Below are positions 33,987-43,487 of a stretch of 64,000 nt of DNA, piece by piece. Source of the DNA: Pararhodobacter aggregans (GTDB lineage: Bacteria > Pseudomonadota > Alphaproteobacteria > Rhodobacterales > Rhodobacteraceae). Under the pieces are notes generated by a model. That model made no database searches, was not told the origin of the DNA, and saw only the letters and a list, made by a program, of their open reading frames with translations. The translations under genes and the position numbers were made by a program. The DNA lies in NCBI RefSeq assembly GCF_003075525.1, contig NZ_QDDR01000009.1, positions 202,163 to 266,162 on the forward strand, read 5' to 3'. Within the stretch, counting starts at the first letter, position 1. The number at the start of each line of letters is the position of its first letter.

Positions 33987-35765
33987 ATGCCCCGCTACAC
34001 CGCCCCCGTGAAGGACATGCAATTCCTGCTGCATGACGTGCTCAAGGCCACCGAGACCGGCATTCCCGGCTATGCCGAGCTGGAGCGCGACTTCACCGCC
34101 GCGATCCTCGACGAGGCGGGCAAGCTGGCCGAAAGCGTCCTCGCCCCCCTGAACTCGGTCGGTGACACCGAGGGGTGCCGGCTGGAAAACGGTATCGTCT
34201 ACACGCCGACCGGCTTCAAGGAGGCCTTCGAGCAGATCAAGGACGGCGGCTGGAACGGCCTCGACCTGCCCGAGGAATACGGCGGCCAGAACCTGCCCTA
34301 TGTCATCGGCACCGCGGTGGGCGAGGTGTTCGTGTCCTCGAACATGGCCTTCAACATGTACCAGGGCCTTACCCATGGCGCGATCAACGCGATCCTCGCC
34401 GCGGGCACCGAGGAGCAGAAGGCCAAGTGGCTGCCGAAGATGGTCAGCCTCGACTGGACCGGCACGATGAACCTGACCGAGCCGCATTGCGGCACCGATC
34501 TGGGCCTGATCCGCACCAAGGCCGAGCCGCAGGACGACGGCAGCTACAAGATCACCGGGCAGAAGATCTTCATCTCGGCCGGCGATCACGACATGTCGGA
34601 AAACGTCATCCATCTGGTGCTGGCCAAGGCCCCGGGCGGCGGCGAGGGCACCAAGGGCATCAGCCTGTTCATCGTGCCGAAATTCATGGTCGATGACGAA
34701 GGCAAGATCGGCGCCCGCAACGCCGTCTCGGTCGGCAAGATCGAAGAGAAGATGGGCATTCACGGCAATGCCACCTGCGTCATGAACTATGACGGCGCGA
34801 CCGGCTATCTGATCGGCGAGCTGCACAAGGGCATGAAGGCCATGTTCGTCATGATGAACGAGGCCCGTCTGGGCGTCGGCCTGCAGGGCTATGCCCAGGC
34901 CGAGGCCGCCTATCAGAACGCCCTCGATTACGCCCGCGACCGCCTGCAGGGCCGCGCCGTCACCGGGGCCGAGAACCCGGGCGGCAACGCCGATCCGCTG
35001 ATCGTGCATCCCGACATCCGCCGGATGCTGATGGACCAGAAGAGCTTCGTCGAGGGCGCCCGCGCCTTCACCTTCTGGGGTGCGCATCTGATCGACCGCG
35101 GCCACCGGCTGGGCGACAAGGAGGCCGAAGGACTGATCTCCCTTCTGACCCCGGTCATCAAGGGCTTCCAGACCGACATCGGCTTTGCCATGACGGTCGA
35201 GGCGCAGCAGGTCTATGGCGGGCACGGCTATATCGAGGAACAGGGCATGTCCCAGTTCGCCCGCGACGCCCGCATCGCCATGATCTACGAGGGTGCGAAC
35301 GGCGTGCAGGCGCTGGATCTGGTGGGCCGCAAGCTCGCGGCAGAGGGAGGCAAGCCCGCCATGGCCTTCTTCGAGATGGTGAAGAGCTTCATCAAGGAGA
35401 ACGAGGGCAACGAGGCGCTGAAAGCCCCGTTCCTGGAGCCGCTGAAAGCCGCCTCGAAGGACCTGCAGGCGGCGATGATGTTCTTCATGCAGCAGGGCAT
35501 GAAGAACCCGAACGCGGCGCTGGCGGGGTCGTCGGACTTCATGCACCTCTTCGGGCATGTCTGCCTGGGCTATATGTGGGCGCTGATGGCGAAAGCCTCG
35601 TCCGAGGCCTTGGCGGCGGGCAGCGCTGACGCCACGTTCCACGAGACGAAGATCAAGACCGGCCGCTACTATATGGCCCGGCGCCTGCCCGCCACGGGCA
35701 TGCATCTGGCCCGGATCCTGTCGGGTGCCGAGCCGGTCATGGCGCTGGAAGCCGAGGCGTTCTGA
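33987..35765 (+). CDS. Acyl-CoA dehydrogenase, DmdC-like (C-terminal-extended type)
   Basis: 592 residues, the length of DmdC-type flavoenzymes (3-methylmercaptopropionyl-CoA dehydrogenase) and of the broad FadE5-like group, longer than ordinary dehydrogenases (about 380). The catalytic Glu in [20 protein letters not shown] is residue 435, the number reported for DmdC of Ruegeria pomeroyi as I recall it. FAD and substrate blocks include [15 protein letters not shown] and [10 protein letters not shown]. Both DMSP-derived and fatty acyl-CoA substrates are possible; the fad neighbours favour fatty acids. Electrons go to ETF. GGGAGAG precedes the ATG. Confidence 0.9.
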   Translation: MPRYTAPVKDMQFLLHDVLKATETGIPGYAELERDFTAAILDEAGKLAESVLAPLNSVGDTEGCRLENGIVYTPTGFKEAFEQIKDGGWNGLDLPEEYGGQNLPYVIGTAVGEVFVSSNMAFNMYQGLTHGAINAILAAGTEEQKAKWLPKMVSLDWTGTMNLTEPHCGTDLGLIRTKAEPQDDGSYKITGQKIFISAGDHDMSENVIHLVLAKAPGGGEGTKGISLFIVPKFMVDDEGKIGARNAVSVGKIEEKMGIHGNATCVMNYDGATGYLIGELHKGMKAMFVMMNEARLGVGLQGYAQAEAAYQNALDYARDRLQGRAVTGAENPGGNADPLIVHPDIRRMLMDQKSFVEGARAFTFWGAHLIDRGHRLGDKEAEGLISLLTPVIKGFQTDIGFAMTVEAQQVYGGHGYIEEQGMSQFARDARIAMIYEGANGVQALDLVGRKLAAEGGKPAMAFFEMVKSFIKENEGNEALKAPFLEPLKAASKDLQAAMMFFMQQGMKNPNAALAGSSDFMHLFGHVCLGYMWALMAKASSEALAAGSADATFHETKIKTGRYYMARRLPATGMHLARILSGAEPVMALEAEAF

Positions 35766-35785
35766 CAACCCGGGGAGGGGATGCG

Positions 35786-36232
35786 ATGGACAGGGGCTTT
35801 ACCGATCACCCGGCCTTTACGGGCGGCTGCCAATGCGGCGCCGTGCGCTATCGGGTGACGGCGGGCCCGGCCAAGGATTGCGTCTGCCATTGCCGGATGT
35901 GCCAGCGCGCCACCGGCAATGCCTTCGCCCCTCTTGTCGAGGTTCAGGCCGACCGCGTGACCTGGCAAGGGACGCCCGCCGAATGGGCCTCCTCCACCGT
36001 CGCCTGGCGGGGGTTCTGTGCGACCTGCGGAACGCCCCTCTATTACCGCTCGGGCGAGACGATCGAATTCATGGCCGGTACGCTCGCGCCCGGCACGCCC
36101 TTCGATCCGGTCTGCAATACGAGCGTGGAATCGCGCGTGGGCTGGCTCGGGACGCTGACCCACGGGCCGTCGACGATCACCGACCCGGCGCTGGTCGCCG
36201 GGGTCCGCAGCTATCAGGCCCCGGAGGAGTAA
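35786..36232 (+). CDS. GFA/CENP-V-domain protein
   Basis: 148 residues of the glutathione-dependent formaldehyde-activating (GFA) fold with its zinc ligands in place: GGCQCGAVRY near 13-22, CVCHCRMCQRATG near 32-44 and GFCATCGTPLYY near 75-86. Most relatives have no proven enzyme activity. It sits 20 bases after the DmdC-like gene, and its stop overlaps the next ATG by one base (TAATG), so it belongs to the operon. Confidence 0.9.
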   Translation: MDRGFTDHPAFTGGCQCGAVRYRVTAGPAKDCVCHCRMCQRATGNAFAPLVEVQADRVTWQGTPAEWASSTVAWRGFCATCGTPLYYRSGETIEFMAGTLAPGTPFDPVCNTSVESRVGWLGTLTHGPSTITDPALVAGVRSYQAPEE

Positions 36233-36444
36233 TGCCCAAACGCCTGCGCCTGACCCGCCGCTTCCCCGTCGCCATGAGCGAGGACGGCTATCGCAAGCTG
36301 AAACGCTTCGCTGCCGAGGCGGGGCTGGACGAGGGCGAGGCGCTCTCGTTCCTGTTCGAGAATTTCGAGAGCGTGACGCATCACGAGAACCTCGCGCACC
36401 GGCTGCGGCTGTTCAACGCCGAGCTGGAAGCGCGCAAGAAATAA
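36232..36444 (+). CDS. Small hypothetical protein (70 aa) in the fad operon
   Basis: I do not recognise it. The sequence is basic at the start (MPKRLRLTRRFPVAMSEDGY), predicted alpha-helical (KLKRFAAEAGLDEGEALSFL) and ends ARKK. It resembles small ribbon-helix-helix or CopG-like proteins only in composition. It is translationally coupled to the GFA gene and lies 30 bases before the next acyl-CoA dehydrogenase. Confidence 0.65.
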   Translation: MPKRLRLTRRFPVAMSEDGYRKLKRFAAEAGLDEGEALSFLFENFESVTHHENLAHRLRLFNAELEARKK

Positions 36445-36474
36445 CGATTGCCCGGCCTTGGGAGGGGCCTGCCG

Positions 36475-37629
36475 ATGACATTTCCGATGCTGCCCTCGCC
36501 GTGGATGAATGACGAGCACCAGATGCTCGCCGAGATGACGCGCGACTTCATCACCCGCGAATGGGCGCCGCAGTTCGACCGCTGGCGCAAGCAGGGCGAG
36601 ATGGACCGCGACACCTGGCGGCAGGCCGGCGAGATGGGGCTGCTCTGCGCCTCGATCCCCGAGGAATACGGCGGCGCCGGCGGCGATTTCGGGCACGAGG
36701 CGGTGATCCTGATGGAGGCCGCGCGCGCCAATCTGGCCAGCTGGGGCGCCGGCATCCATTCCGGCATCGTCGCCCATTACATCCACGCCTATGGCACCGA
36801 GGAACAGAAACGCCGCTGGCTGCCGAAGATGGCGACGGGCGAGCTGGTGGCGGCGCTGGCGATGACCGAACCCTCGGGCGGCTCGGATGTGCAGAACCTG
36901 AAGACGCGGGCGGTGAAGGATGGCAATGGCTACCGGCTGACCGGATCGAAGACCTTCATCACCAACGGCCAGCACGCCAACCTGATCGTGGTCGCGGCCA
37001 AGACCGACCCCGGCGCCAAGGCCAAGGGCATGTCGCTGATGGTGGTCGAAACGGAGGGCGCCGAGGGCTTCCGCCGCGGCCGCAACCTGGAGAAGGTGGG
37101 GCTGAAGGCCGCCGATACCTCGGAACTCTTCTTCGACGAGGTGCCGGTGCCGCCCGAGAACCTGCTGGGCGGGACCGAGGGGCAGGGCTTCTACCAGATG
37201 ATGCAGCAGCTGCCGCAGGAGCGGCTGATCATCGCCCTCGGCGCCGTGGGGGCGATCGAGGGCGCGGTGGACCGCACCATCGCCTATTGCAAGGAACGCG
37301 AAGCCTTCGGCAAGCCGATCATCGAGTTCCAGAACACCCGCTTCAAGCTGGCCGAATGCAAGACGAATGCCCTGGTCGCGCGCAGCTTCCTCGACACCTG
37401 CATGGTGGCGCATCTGAAGGGGGAACTGACGGTCGAGATGGCGGCGATGAGCAAGTACTGGCTCAGTGACCTGCAATGCCAGGTGCTGGACGAATGCGTC
37501 CAGCTGCATGGCGGCTACGGCTTCATGCAGGAATACGCGGTGGCCGAGATGTGGACCGATGCCCGCGTGCAGCGGATCTATGGCGGCACCAACGAGATCA
37601 TGAAGGAATTGATCGGGAGGTCGCTGTGA
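36475..37629 (+). CDS. Acyl-CoA dehydrogenase, long-chain (ACADL) type
   Basis: 384 residues with the full ACAD fold. The C-terminal [18 protein letters not shown] is the LCAD-type ending: Gly stands where medium-chain enzymes carry the catalytic Glu. The base is then expected at the alternative site, the Glu of [14 protein letters not shown] near residue 261, as in long-chain and isovaleryl enzymes. FAD motifs include [18 protein letters not shown] and KTFITNGQ. I use the ATG at 36475 because GGGAGGGG precedes it and the protein then starts close to the fold. Confidence 0.92.
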   Translation: MTFPMLPSPWMNDEHQMLAEMTRDFITREWAPQFDRWRKQGEMDRDTWRQAGEMGLLCASIPEEYGGAGGDFGHEAVILMEAARANLASWGAGIHSGIVAHYIHAYGTEEQKRRWLPKMATGELVAALAMTEPSGGSDVQNLKTRAVKDGNGYRLTGSKTFITNGQHANLIVVAAKTDPGAKAKGMSLMVVETEGAEGFRRGRNLEKVGLKAADTSELFFDEVPVPPENLLGGTEGQGFYQMMQQLPQERLIIALGAVGAIEGAVDRTIAYCKEREAFGKPIIEFQNTRFKLAECKTNALVARSFLDTCMVAHLKGELTVEMAAMSKYWLSDLQCQVLDECVQLHGGYGFMQEYAVAEMWTDARVQRIYGGTNEIMKELIGRSL

Positions 37630-37652
37630 GCGGCACGCCGGTCAGGGAAAGA

Positions 37653-37915
37653 GCGGGGGGCTGCCGCCCCCCGCACCCCCTGCCCAAAGGGGGGCACGCC
37701 CCCCTTTGGAAACCCCGTGCGTATTTCAAGCAGAATGAAACGGAATCCGCGCAAAGCAGCACACCCCTCCCCGCCTGTGCCATAAGCTCTCCAGCGAGTC
37801 GGGGTGGCTTCACTCTGCACGGTCATCGGCTCGCCAGCCTGTACCGTGGGCAAAGGATAACCGGCGCATGGTTAACAAAGCCTGACCGCGCCCCTTCATT
37901 CTGCTTCAAATACGC
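37653..37915. repeat. Intergenic repeat element R4 (paired type B cores)
   Basis: Bases 37653-37719 are identical to 15412-15478 of R1. They are followed by GCGTATTTCAAGCAGAATGA (from 37719), whose reverse complement, with one mismatch, lies at 37895-37915, enclosing 154 bases. Inside are TAACC and GGTTA (37858-37862, 37870-37874) with a 7-base spacer. The element fills most of the 331-base gap between the acyl-CoA dehydrogenase and the GST gene; no gene is seen there. Confidence 0.82.
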
Positions 37916-37960
37916 CCTTTTTGACCTCTCCCCCTTCACAACGCCCGAAAGGACGCGCGC

Positions 37961-38599
37961 ATGACCGCACAGCTTTATTGCTTCGGCGAATCCGGGAATT
38001 CCTACAAGGCGGCGCTGACCATGGCGCTTTCGGGCTATGACTGGACGCCGCGCTATGTCGATTTCTTCGGTGGCGAGACGCGGACGCCGGAGTACCGGGC
38101 GCTCAACGTGATGGGCGAGGCGCCGTTGCTCGTGGACGGGGATCTGGTCCTCAGCCAGTCGGGCGCGATCCAGTACCATGTCGTCAAGGCGACCGGCAGG
38201 CTGGGCGGCGCGCCGGGCGAGGAGGAGGAGGTCATGCGCTGGATCCTGTGGGACAACCACAAGCTAAGCAGCCAAGCAGGGATGACCCGCTTCCTGATGA
38301 ACTTCCTGCCCGAGGAGAAGCGCCCGAAGGAGGTCATCCCCTTCATGCAGGGACGCCTGAAAGCCGCCTATGCCACGCTCGATGCGCATCTGACGGGACG
38401 TGACTGGATCGTCGGCCGTGACGTCACCATCGCCGACACCGCCTGCTGTGGCTATCTCTATTACCCGGAACCCTACGGCTTTTCCCGCGCGGACTGGCCC
38501 CACATCGACCGCTGGCTGGACCGCCTCTCGGCGCTGCCCGGCTGGAAACATCCCTATGACATGATGCCCGGATCGCCTGCCGACCGGGCCAAGGCTTGA
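37961..38599 (+). CDS. Glutathione S-transferase family protein
   Basis: 212 residues. The N-terminal half has LYCFGESGNSYKAALTMALS with the active-site Ser region, NVMGEAPLLVDGD with the cis-Pro and LSQSGAIQYHV with the GSH-binding Glu position replaced by Gln. The C-terminal half is helical (GRDVTIADTACCGYLYYPE). It starts after R4 and is followed by the thiolase gene 10 bases on, so the two are co-transcribed. Confidence 0.88.
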   Translation: MTAQLYCFGESGNSYKAALTMALSGYDWTPRYVDFFGGETRTPEYRALNVMGEAPLLVDGDLVLSQSGAIQYHVVKATGRLGGAPGEEEEVMRWILWDNHKLSSQAGMTRFLMNFLPEEKRPKEVIPFMQGRLKAAYATLDAHLTGRDWIVGRDVTIADTACCGYLYYPEPYGFSRADWPHIDRWLDRLSALPGWKHPYDMMPGSPADRAKA

Positions 38600-38609
38600 G
38601 GAGACACCC

Positions 38610-39821
38610 ATGACCGACGCCTATATCTATGACGCCGCCCGCACGGTGCGCGGCAAGGGCCGCAAGGATGGCAGCCTGCACGAGGTCACGGCCGCGCGCC
38701 TCTCGGCCATCGCCCTGAACGCGCTGAAAGAGCGCAACGATCTGGACACCCGCGCCATCGAGGACGTGATCTGGGGCAACGTGACCCAGATCGGCGAGCA
38801 GGGGGCGTGTCTGGCGCGGACTGCCGTGCTGGCCTCCGATTTCGACGAGCAAGTGCCCGGCGTCTCGATCAACCGGTTCTGCGCCTCGGGGCTGGAGGCG
38901 GTGAACATGGCCGCCAACCAGATCCGCGGCGGGGCCGGCATGGCCTATGTCGCGGGCGGGGTCGAGTGCATGAGCCGGGTGCCGATGGGCACCGACGGCG
39001 GCGCCATCGCCGTCGATCCGCAGATCGCCATCGACAATTACTTCGTACCCCAAGGGATCAGCGCCGACATCATCGCCACCAAATACGGCTTCACCCGCGA
39101 CATGGCCGATGCCATGGCGGTGGAAAGCCAGAAGCGGGCGGCGGCGGCCTGGGCGGCGGGGCGGTTCGACAAATCCGTCATCACCGTCCGGGACATGAAC
39201 GGCTTGACCATCCTCGACCGCGACGAATTCATGCGGCCCGAGACCGACATGCAGAGCCTCGGCGCCTTGAAGCCCTCGTTCAAGGACATGGGCGAGGTGA
39301 TGCCCGGTTTCGACAAGATCGCGCTGATGAAATACCCGGAGCTGGAATATGTGAACCATATCCACCATGCCGGGAATTCCTCGGGCATCGTCGATGGCGC
39401 GGCCGCGATCCTGATCGGCAACAAGGAATTCGGCGAGAAATACGGGCTGAAGCCGCGCGCCCGGATCCGCGCCACGGCCAAGATCGGCACCGATCCGACG
39501 ATCATGCTGACCGGCCCCGTGCCGGTGACCGAGAAGATCCTGCGGGAATCGGGCATGTCGATCAGCGACCTCGACCTCTTCGAGGTGAACGAGGCTTTCG
39601 CGTCGGTCGTCTTGCGGTTCGAGCAGGCCTTCGACGTGGACCATGCCAAGGTCAACGTGAACGGCGGCTCCATCGCCATGGGCCACCCGCTGGGCGCGAC
39701 CGGGGCGATCATCCTCGGCACGCTGCTCGACGAGCTGGAGCGTACCGGCAAGGGCACCGGCCTTGCCACGCTCTGCATCGGGTCGGGCATGGGGGCCGCC
39801 ACGATCATCGAGCGCGTCTGA
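38610..39821 (+). CDS. fadA: Acetyl-CoA C-acyltransferase (3-ketoacyl-CoA thiolase)
   Basis: 403 residues of the thiolase family; cleaves 3-ketoacyl-CoA with CoA in the last step of beta-oxidation. The nucleophile Cys is C91 (SINRFCASGLEAVN), and the base pair lies in GHPLGATG (about H358) and CIGSGMGAA (about C389). NEAFASVV is also present. The stop overlaps the ATG of the cupin gene (TGATG). Next to FadJ it should form the degradative multienzyme pair rather than make polyhydroxybutyrate precursors. Confidence 0.93.
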   Translation: MTDAYIYDAARTVRGKGRKDGSLHEVTAARLSAIALNALKERNDLDTRAIEDVIWGNVTQIGEQGACLARTAVLASDFDEQVPGVSINRFCASGLEAVNMAANQIRGGAGMAYVAGGVECMSRVPMGTDGGAIAVDPQIAIDNYFVPQGISADIIATKYGFTRDMADAMAVESQKRAAAAWAAGRFDKSVITVRDMNGLTILDRDEFMRPETDMQSLGALKPSFKDMGEVMPGFDKIALMKYPELEYVNHIHHAGNSSGIVDGAAAILIGNKEFGEKYGLKPRARIRATAKIGTDPTIMLTGPVPVTEKILRESGMSISDLDLFEVNEAFASVVLRFEQAFDVDHAKVNVNGGSIAMGHPLGATGAIILGTLLDELERTGKGTGLATLCIGSGMGAATIIERV

Positions 39822-40315
39822 TGCCGAAGATCGACATCGCCCAGACGCCCTATCGCACCGGCTCGGTCTATCCCGAGCCCTATAATGCCCAGATGGCGGG
39901 GCGCTCGTCGCACCGTCTGGGGCAGGCGGCGGGGCTGACGCAGTTCGGGGTGAACATCGTCTATCTGCAACCCGGCGCGGTGGCCTCGCTGCGTCACTGG
40001 CACCTGCGGGAAGACGAATTCGCCATCGTGCTGACGGGCGAGTTGATCCTCTGCGAAGACAGCGGCGAGACACTGATGCGTCCCGGCGATTGCGCCGCCT
40101 GGAAGGCGGGCGTGGCCGAGGGGCACCATTTCGTCAACCGCTCGGGCGGCGAGGCCTCGTTCCTCGTCGTCGGCTCGAAAGCCGAACGCGAGATCGCGAC
40201 CTATACCGAGGTCGACATGCAGATTCACATGGAGGGCGGCAACGCCCGCTTCACCTATCACGACGGCAGCGCCTGGGCTGGGCCCCGCGACCTGCCGAAG
40301 GGAGACCAGAAATGA
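39821..40315 (+). CDS. Single-domain cupin protein between fadA and fadJ
   Basis: 164 residues with cupin motif 1 (LRHWHLREDEFAIVLTGELIL) and motif 2 (MRPGDCAAWKAGVAEGHHFVNR), so three to four metal ligands are plausible. Function is unknown. It overlaps fadA by one base and fadJ by four bases (ATGA), which means tight translational coupling inside a beta-oxidation operon. Such a cupin might be a hydrolase, an isomerase or a sensor for acyl-CoA metabolism; no evidence chooses between them. Confidence 0.85.
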   Translation: MPKIDIAQTPYRTGSVYPEPYNAQMAGRSSHRLGQAAGLTQFGVNIVYLQPGAVASLRHWHLREDEFAIVLTGELILCEDSGETLMRPGDCAAWKAGVAEGHHFVNRSGGEASFLVVGSKAEREIATYTEVDMQIHMEGGNARFTYHDGSAWAGPRDLPKGDQK

Positions 40316-42507
40316 CCGAATTCCATTACGACGTGGACGCGGACGGCGTGGCCGTCATCACCTGGGACGTGCCGGGCAAGACGATGAACGTCATGTCCTT
40401 CGAGGGCCTGGGCGAGCTGGATCAGGCCATCGACAAGGCCCATGCGGACCCGGCGGTGAAGGGCATCGTCATCACCTCGGGCAAGGCGGATTTCGCTGGC
40501 GGCATGGACCTGAACGTGCTGGCCGACATGCGCAGCAATGCGGGCGACAACCCGGCGCAGGGGCTGTTCGACGGGATCATGTCGATGCATGCGCTGTTGC
40601 GGAAAATCGAGCTGGCCGGCATGGACCGCAAGACCCAGAAGGGCGGCAAGCCCACCGCCGCCGCGCTGCCCGGCACCGCCATGGGGATCGGGCTGGAACT
40701 GCCGCTCTCCACCCACCGCATCTTTGCCGCCGACAATCCCAAGGCGCAGATCGGCCTGCCCGAGATCAAGGTCGGCATCTTCCCCGGCGCCGGTGGCACC
40801 ACGCGGCTCAGCTGGAAGCTGGGCGCGATGATGGCGGCGCCCCTGCTGCTGGAAGGCAAGGCCAACGATCCGAAGAAGGCCAAGGCCGCCGGTGTCATCG
40901 ACGAGGTGGTTCCGGCCGACGAACTGCTCGCCAAGGCGAAGGCCTGGGTGCTGGGCGCCAAGGACGCGGATCTGGTGAAGCCCTGGGACACCAAGGGCTA
41001 CAAGGTGCCGGGTGGCACGCCCTATTCGGCGGCGGGCTTCCCGACCTTCGTCGGGGCCTCGGTCATGGTCCATGCCCAGACCTGGGGCGCCTATCCGGCG
41101 GCCAAGGCGCTGCTGAGCGCGGTCTATGAGGGGCTGCAGGTGCCCTTCGACACCGCCCTGAAGATCGAGGCGCGGCATTTCGTCAGCGTGCTGATGAACC
41201 CCTCGTCCAGCGCGATGATCCGCTCGCTCTTTGTCAACAAGGGCGCGCTGGAGAAGGGCGCGAACCGGCCCGACGTGCCGGATGAGAAGGTGAAGAAAGT
41301 GGGCGTGCTGGGCGCGGGCATGATGGGGGCGGGGATCGCCTATGTCAGCGCCGTGGCCGGGATCGAGGTGGTGCTGCTGGATTCGACCCTCGAGGCGGCC
41401 GAGAAGGGCAAGGCCTATTCCACCGGCATCCTCGACAAGGGGATGAAGCGCGGCAAGGTCACCGAGGAGAAGAAGACCAAGGTGCTGGGCCAGATCACGA
41501 CCACCACCGATTACGCGGATCTTGCGGGCTGCGACCTGATCGTCGAAGCGGTGTTCGAGGACCCGAAGGTCAAGGCGGAAGTCACCGCCAAGGCCGAAGC
41601 CGTGATCCCGGAGACGGCGATCTATGCCTCCAACACCTCGACCCTGCCGATCACCTCGCTCGCCGCGGCCTCCAGCCGGCCCGAGCAGTTCATCGGCATC
41701 CACTTCTTCTCGCCGGTGGACAAGATGCTGCTGGTCGAGATCATCAAGGGCGCCAAGACCGGCCCGCGCGCCGTGGCCAAGGCGCTGGATTACGTCCGCC
41801 AGATCCGCAAGACCCCGATCGTGGTGAACGACGCGCGCTTCTTCTACGCCAACCGCTGCATCATTCCGTACATCAACGAGGGGATGCGGCTGGCGGCCGA
41901 GGGCGTGCCGCTGCCGATGGTGGACCGCGCGGCGCAGCTGCTGGGCTTCCCGGTGGGGCCGATCACGCTGGTCGACGAGACCTCGCTGGATCTGGGCGCC
42001 AAGATCGCCAAGGCGACCAAGGCGGCGATGGGCAACGATTACCCCGATGGCGCGGTGGACGAGGTGGTGTTCTGGATGGTCGACGAGGGCCGTCTGGGTC
42101 GCAAGTCGAAGGCCGGGTTCTTCAACTACGATGAGACCGGCAAGCGTCAGGGCTATTGGCAGGGCTTCAACGACAAGTATCCGGCGCTGGAAGGCGCCGA
42201 GCTGGAGGAAGTCCAGAACCGGCTGATGATGGCGCAGGTGCTGGAAGCGGTCCGGGCGCTGGAAGAGGGCGTGCTGGAGGACATCCGCGAGGGCGACGTC
42301 GGCGCCATCCTCGGCTGGGGCTTCGCGCCGTGGTCGGGCGGTCCCTTCGGCTGGCTCGACATCATCGGCGCGAAACAGGCCGTAGCGATCTGCGACGGGC
42401 TGGAAGCGAAGTTCGGCGCGCGGTTCAAGGCCCCGGCGCTGCTGCGCAAGATGGCCGAGACGGGCGAGACCTTCTACGGGCCGAAAGCGGTGACGGTCGC
42501 GGCGTAA
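40312..42507 (+). CDS. fadJ: Fatty-acid oxidation complex alpha subunit (enoyl-CoA hydratase/3-hydroxyacyl-CoA dehydrogenase)
   Basis: 731 residues. The crotonase half (1-190) keeps GIGLELPLSTHR and LPEIKVGIFPGAGGTTRLSW with the two catalytic Glu positions; the NAD-binding half begins with VGVLGAGMMGAGIAYVSA near 328, followed by EAVFEDPKVK, IGIHFFSPVDKMLLVE and FYANRCIIPYINEG. It hydrates enoyl-CoA and oxidises 3-hydroxyacyl-CoA. The ATG overlaps the cupin stop. A terminator lies about 75 bases downstream. Confidence 0.95.
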   Translation: MTEFHYDVDADGVAVITWDVPGKTMNVMSFEGLGELDQAIDKAHADPAVKGIVITSGKADFAGGMDLNVLADMRSNAGDNPAQGLFDGIMSMHALLRKIELAGMDRKTQKGGKPTAAALPGTAMGIGLELPLSTHRIFAADNPKAQIGLPEIKVGIFPGAGGTTRLSWKLGAMMAAPLLLEGKANDPKKAKAAGVIDEVVPADELLAKAKAWVLGAKDADLVKPWDTKGYKVPGGTPYSAAGFPTFVGASVMVHAQTWGAYPAAKALLSAVYEGLQVPFDTALKIEARHFVSVLMNPSSSAMIRSLFVNKGALEKGANRPDVPDEKVKKVGVLGAGMMGAGIAYVSAVAGIEVVLLDSTLEAAEKGKAYSTGILDKGMKRGKVTEEKKTKVLGQITTTTDYADLAGCDLIVEAVFEDPKVKAEVTAKAEAVIPETAIYASNTSTLPITSLAAASSRPEQFIGIHFFSPVDKMLLVEIIKGAKTGPRAVAKALDYVRQIRKTPIVVNDARFFYANRCIIPYINEGMRLAAEGVPLPMVDRAAQLLGFPVGPITLVDETSLDLGAKIAKATKAAMGNDYPDGAVDEVVFWMVDEGRLGRKSKAGFFNYDETGKRQGYWQGFNDKYPALEGAELEEVQNRLMMAQVLEAVRALEEGVLEDIREGDVGAILGWGFAPWSGGPFGWLDIIGAKQAVAICDGLEAKFGARFKAPALLRKMAETGETFYGPKAVTVAA

Positions 42508-42523
42508 GGCCGGGGTCGGCACG

Positions 42524-42544
42524 GGGTGGGATGAAATCCCACCC
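42524..42544. repeat. Short hairpin after fadJ
   Basis: GGGTGGGAT and ATCCCACCC pair perfectly around GAA. Related words (TGGGGGGAAACCCCA) occur inside the DHFR-like gene near 3465, so this is a common GC-rich palindrome of the genome rather than a site specific to fadJ. Confidence 0.5.
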
Positions 42545-42582
42545 TACGAGCCTCGGACGGCGGGGCATCCCCGCCCCACGAA

Positions 42583-42614
42583 AAACGCGCGGCATCGCAG
42601 GATGCCGCGCGTTT
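42583..42614. terminator. Bidirectional terminator between fadJ and the Hint protein gene
   Basis: AAACGCGCGGCATC and GATGCCGCGCGTTT form a perfect 14-base stem with a 4-base loop. Runs of A before it and T after it let it work for both convergent genes. Confidence 0.85.
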
Positions 42615-42648
42615 GGCGTTCCATGGAGGGAGGAAACGCAGGGCGGCC

Positions 42649-43344
42649 TCAGGCCCCCAGATGCATGGCCTCGATCAGGCGGCGGCCCTGCTGTTCGGTC
42701 AGCCGCTGATAGCGCAGCGGCGTGGCGCCGCGCAGGCGCGCGATTTGGCCCTCGGTCGTCGCCACCTCGGGCGCCGGGCATTGTGCCAGCAGCGTGCCGT
42801 TCACATAGACCACTTCGTCATTGTCGAATTCCAGCGCCACCACGGTCATTTCCCGCGCCGGGGGAACCCGGGTGATGCCGCGATAGCCGTCCAGCACCCC
42901 GACCGGCAGCATGAGGAAAGCGTCGCCGTAAAGCGCCTCGGCCGCGTCCGATTCGATCAGCACCGGCTGGTCGGGCAGCACCCGCAGGTCCGAGCGGTTG
43001 CCCATCACCCCGGCCGGGATCGCCAGCGGCCAGAGGCGCTGCGGCGCAGCCTCGGCGGCGGTATAGAGCGTGCTGATCCGCACGGCGCGCAGCGGGCGCA
43101 TCCCGTGATCGAAGGTCACGATGCGGTCGCCGGGTTGCAGATCCTCGACCGGCTGCCAGCCGGTTTCGGTGGCGACCAGCGTGCCCGCGATCAGCCCCTG
43201 GGCGATACCCGCGGCATCGTGCTGGGCCTGCGCCGGGGCAAACCCGTCAACCGGGGTCGACGGCCAGAGATTGCCGCGATCCGCGAACGAAAACGGGACA
43301 CACTTCCCAACACCTACCGAACCACCAATCAGAGAATGCAACAT
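42649..43344 (-). CDS. Hint (hedgehog/intein) domain protein
   Basis: 231 residues. The Hint block begins GLIAGTLVATETGWQPVEDLQPGDRIVTFDHGMRP at about 49; the usual Cys or Ser nucleophile position is not clear because the block reads IAGTLV. VALEFDNDEVVYVNGTLLAQ near 170 and LTEQQGRRLIEAM at the end are typical of the many Rhodobacterales Hint proteins. There is no host protein split, so it is not an intein in another gene. It may be a relic or an autoprocessing module. The ATG at 43344 has GGAGGG in front. Confidence 0.8.
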   Translation of the reverse strand: MLHSLIGGSVGVGKCVPFSFADRGNLWPSTPVDGFAPAQAQHDAAGIAQGLIAGTLVATETGWQPVEDLQPGDRIVTFDHGMRPLRAVRISTLYTAAEAAPQRLWPLAIPAGVMGNRSDLRVLPDQPVLIESDAAEALYGDAFLMLPVGVLDGYRGITRVPPAREMTVVALEFDNDEVVYVNGTLLAQCPAPEVATTEGQIARLRGATPLRYQRLTEQQGRRLIEAMHLGA

Positions 43345-43487
43345 TGTCGGTCCCTCCATCGGACGCGTTTTGCGTTTCGATGGGACCATATGGCGGGGCG
43401 CCCGTGGCGAAGACGGGGACCAAAAAGGGAAAAATTGAGGTAATTGCTATTCACCCCCGACGCATCCCGCCACAATTGGCCGAAGCC

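Noticed and set aside
33972..35768. 598-codon frame antisense to the DmdC-like dehydrogenase
   Set aside because: Shadow frame with low-information composition; the sense gene has full family motifs.
15350..37915. Insertion sequence or transposon remnants at the GC-rich repeats
   Set aside because: No transposase frame and no target-site duplication was seen; the blocks are short and mosaic.
42649..43344. Mobile intein
   Set aside because: The Hint domain is a complete stand-alone gene and does not interrupt another protein; no homing endonuclease is present.
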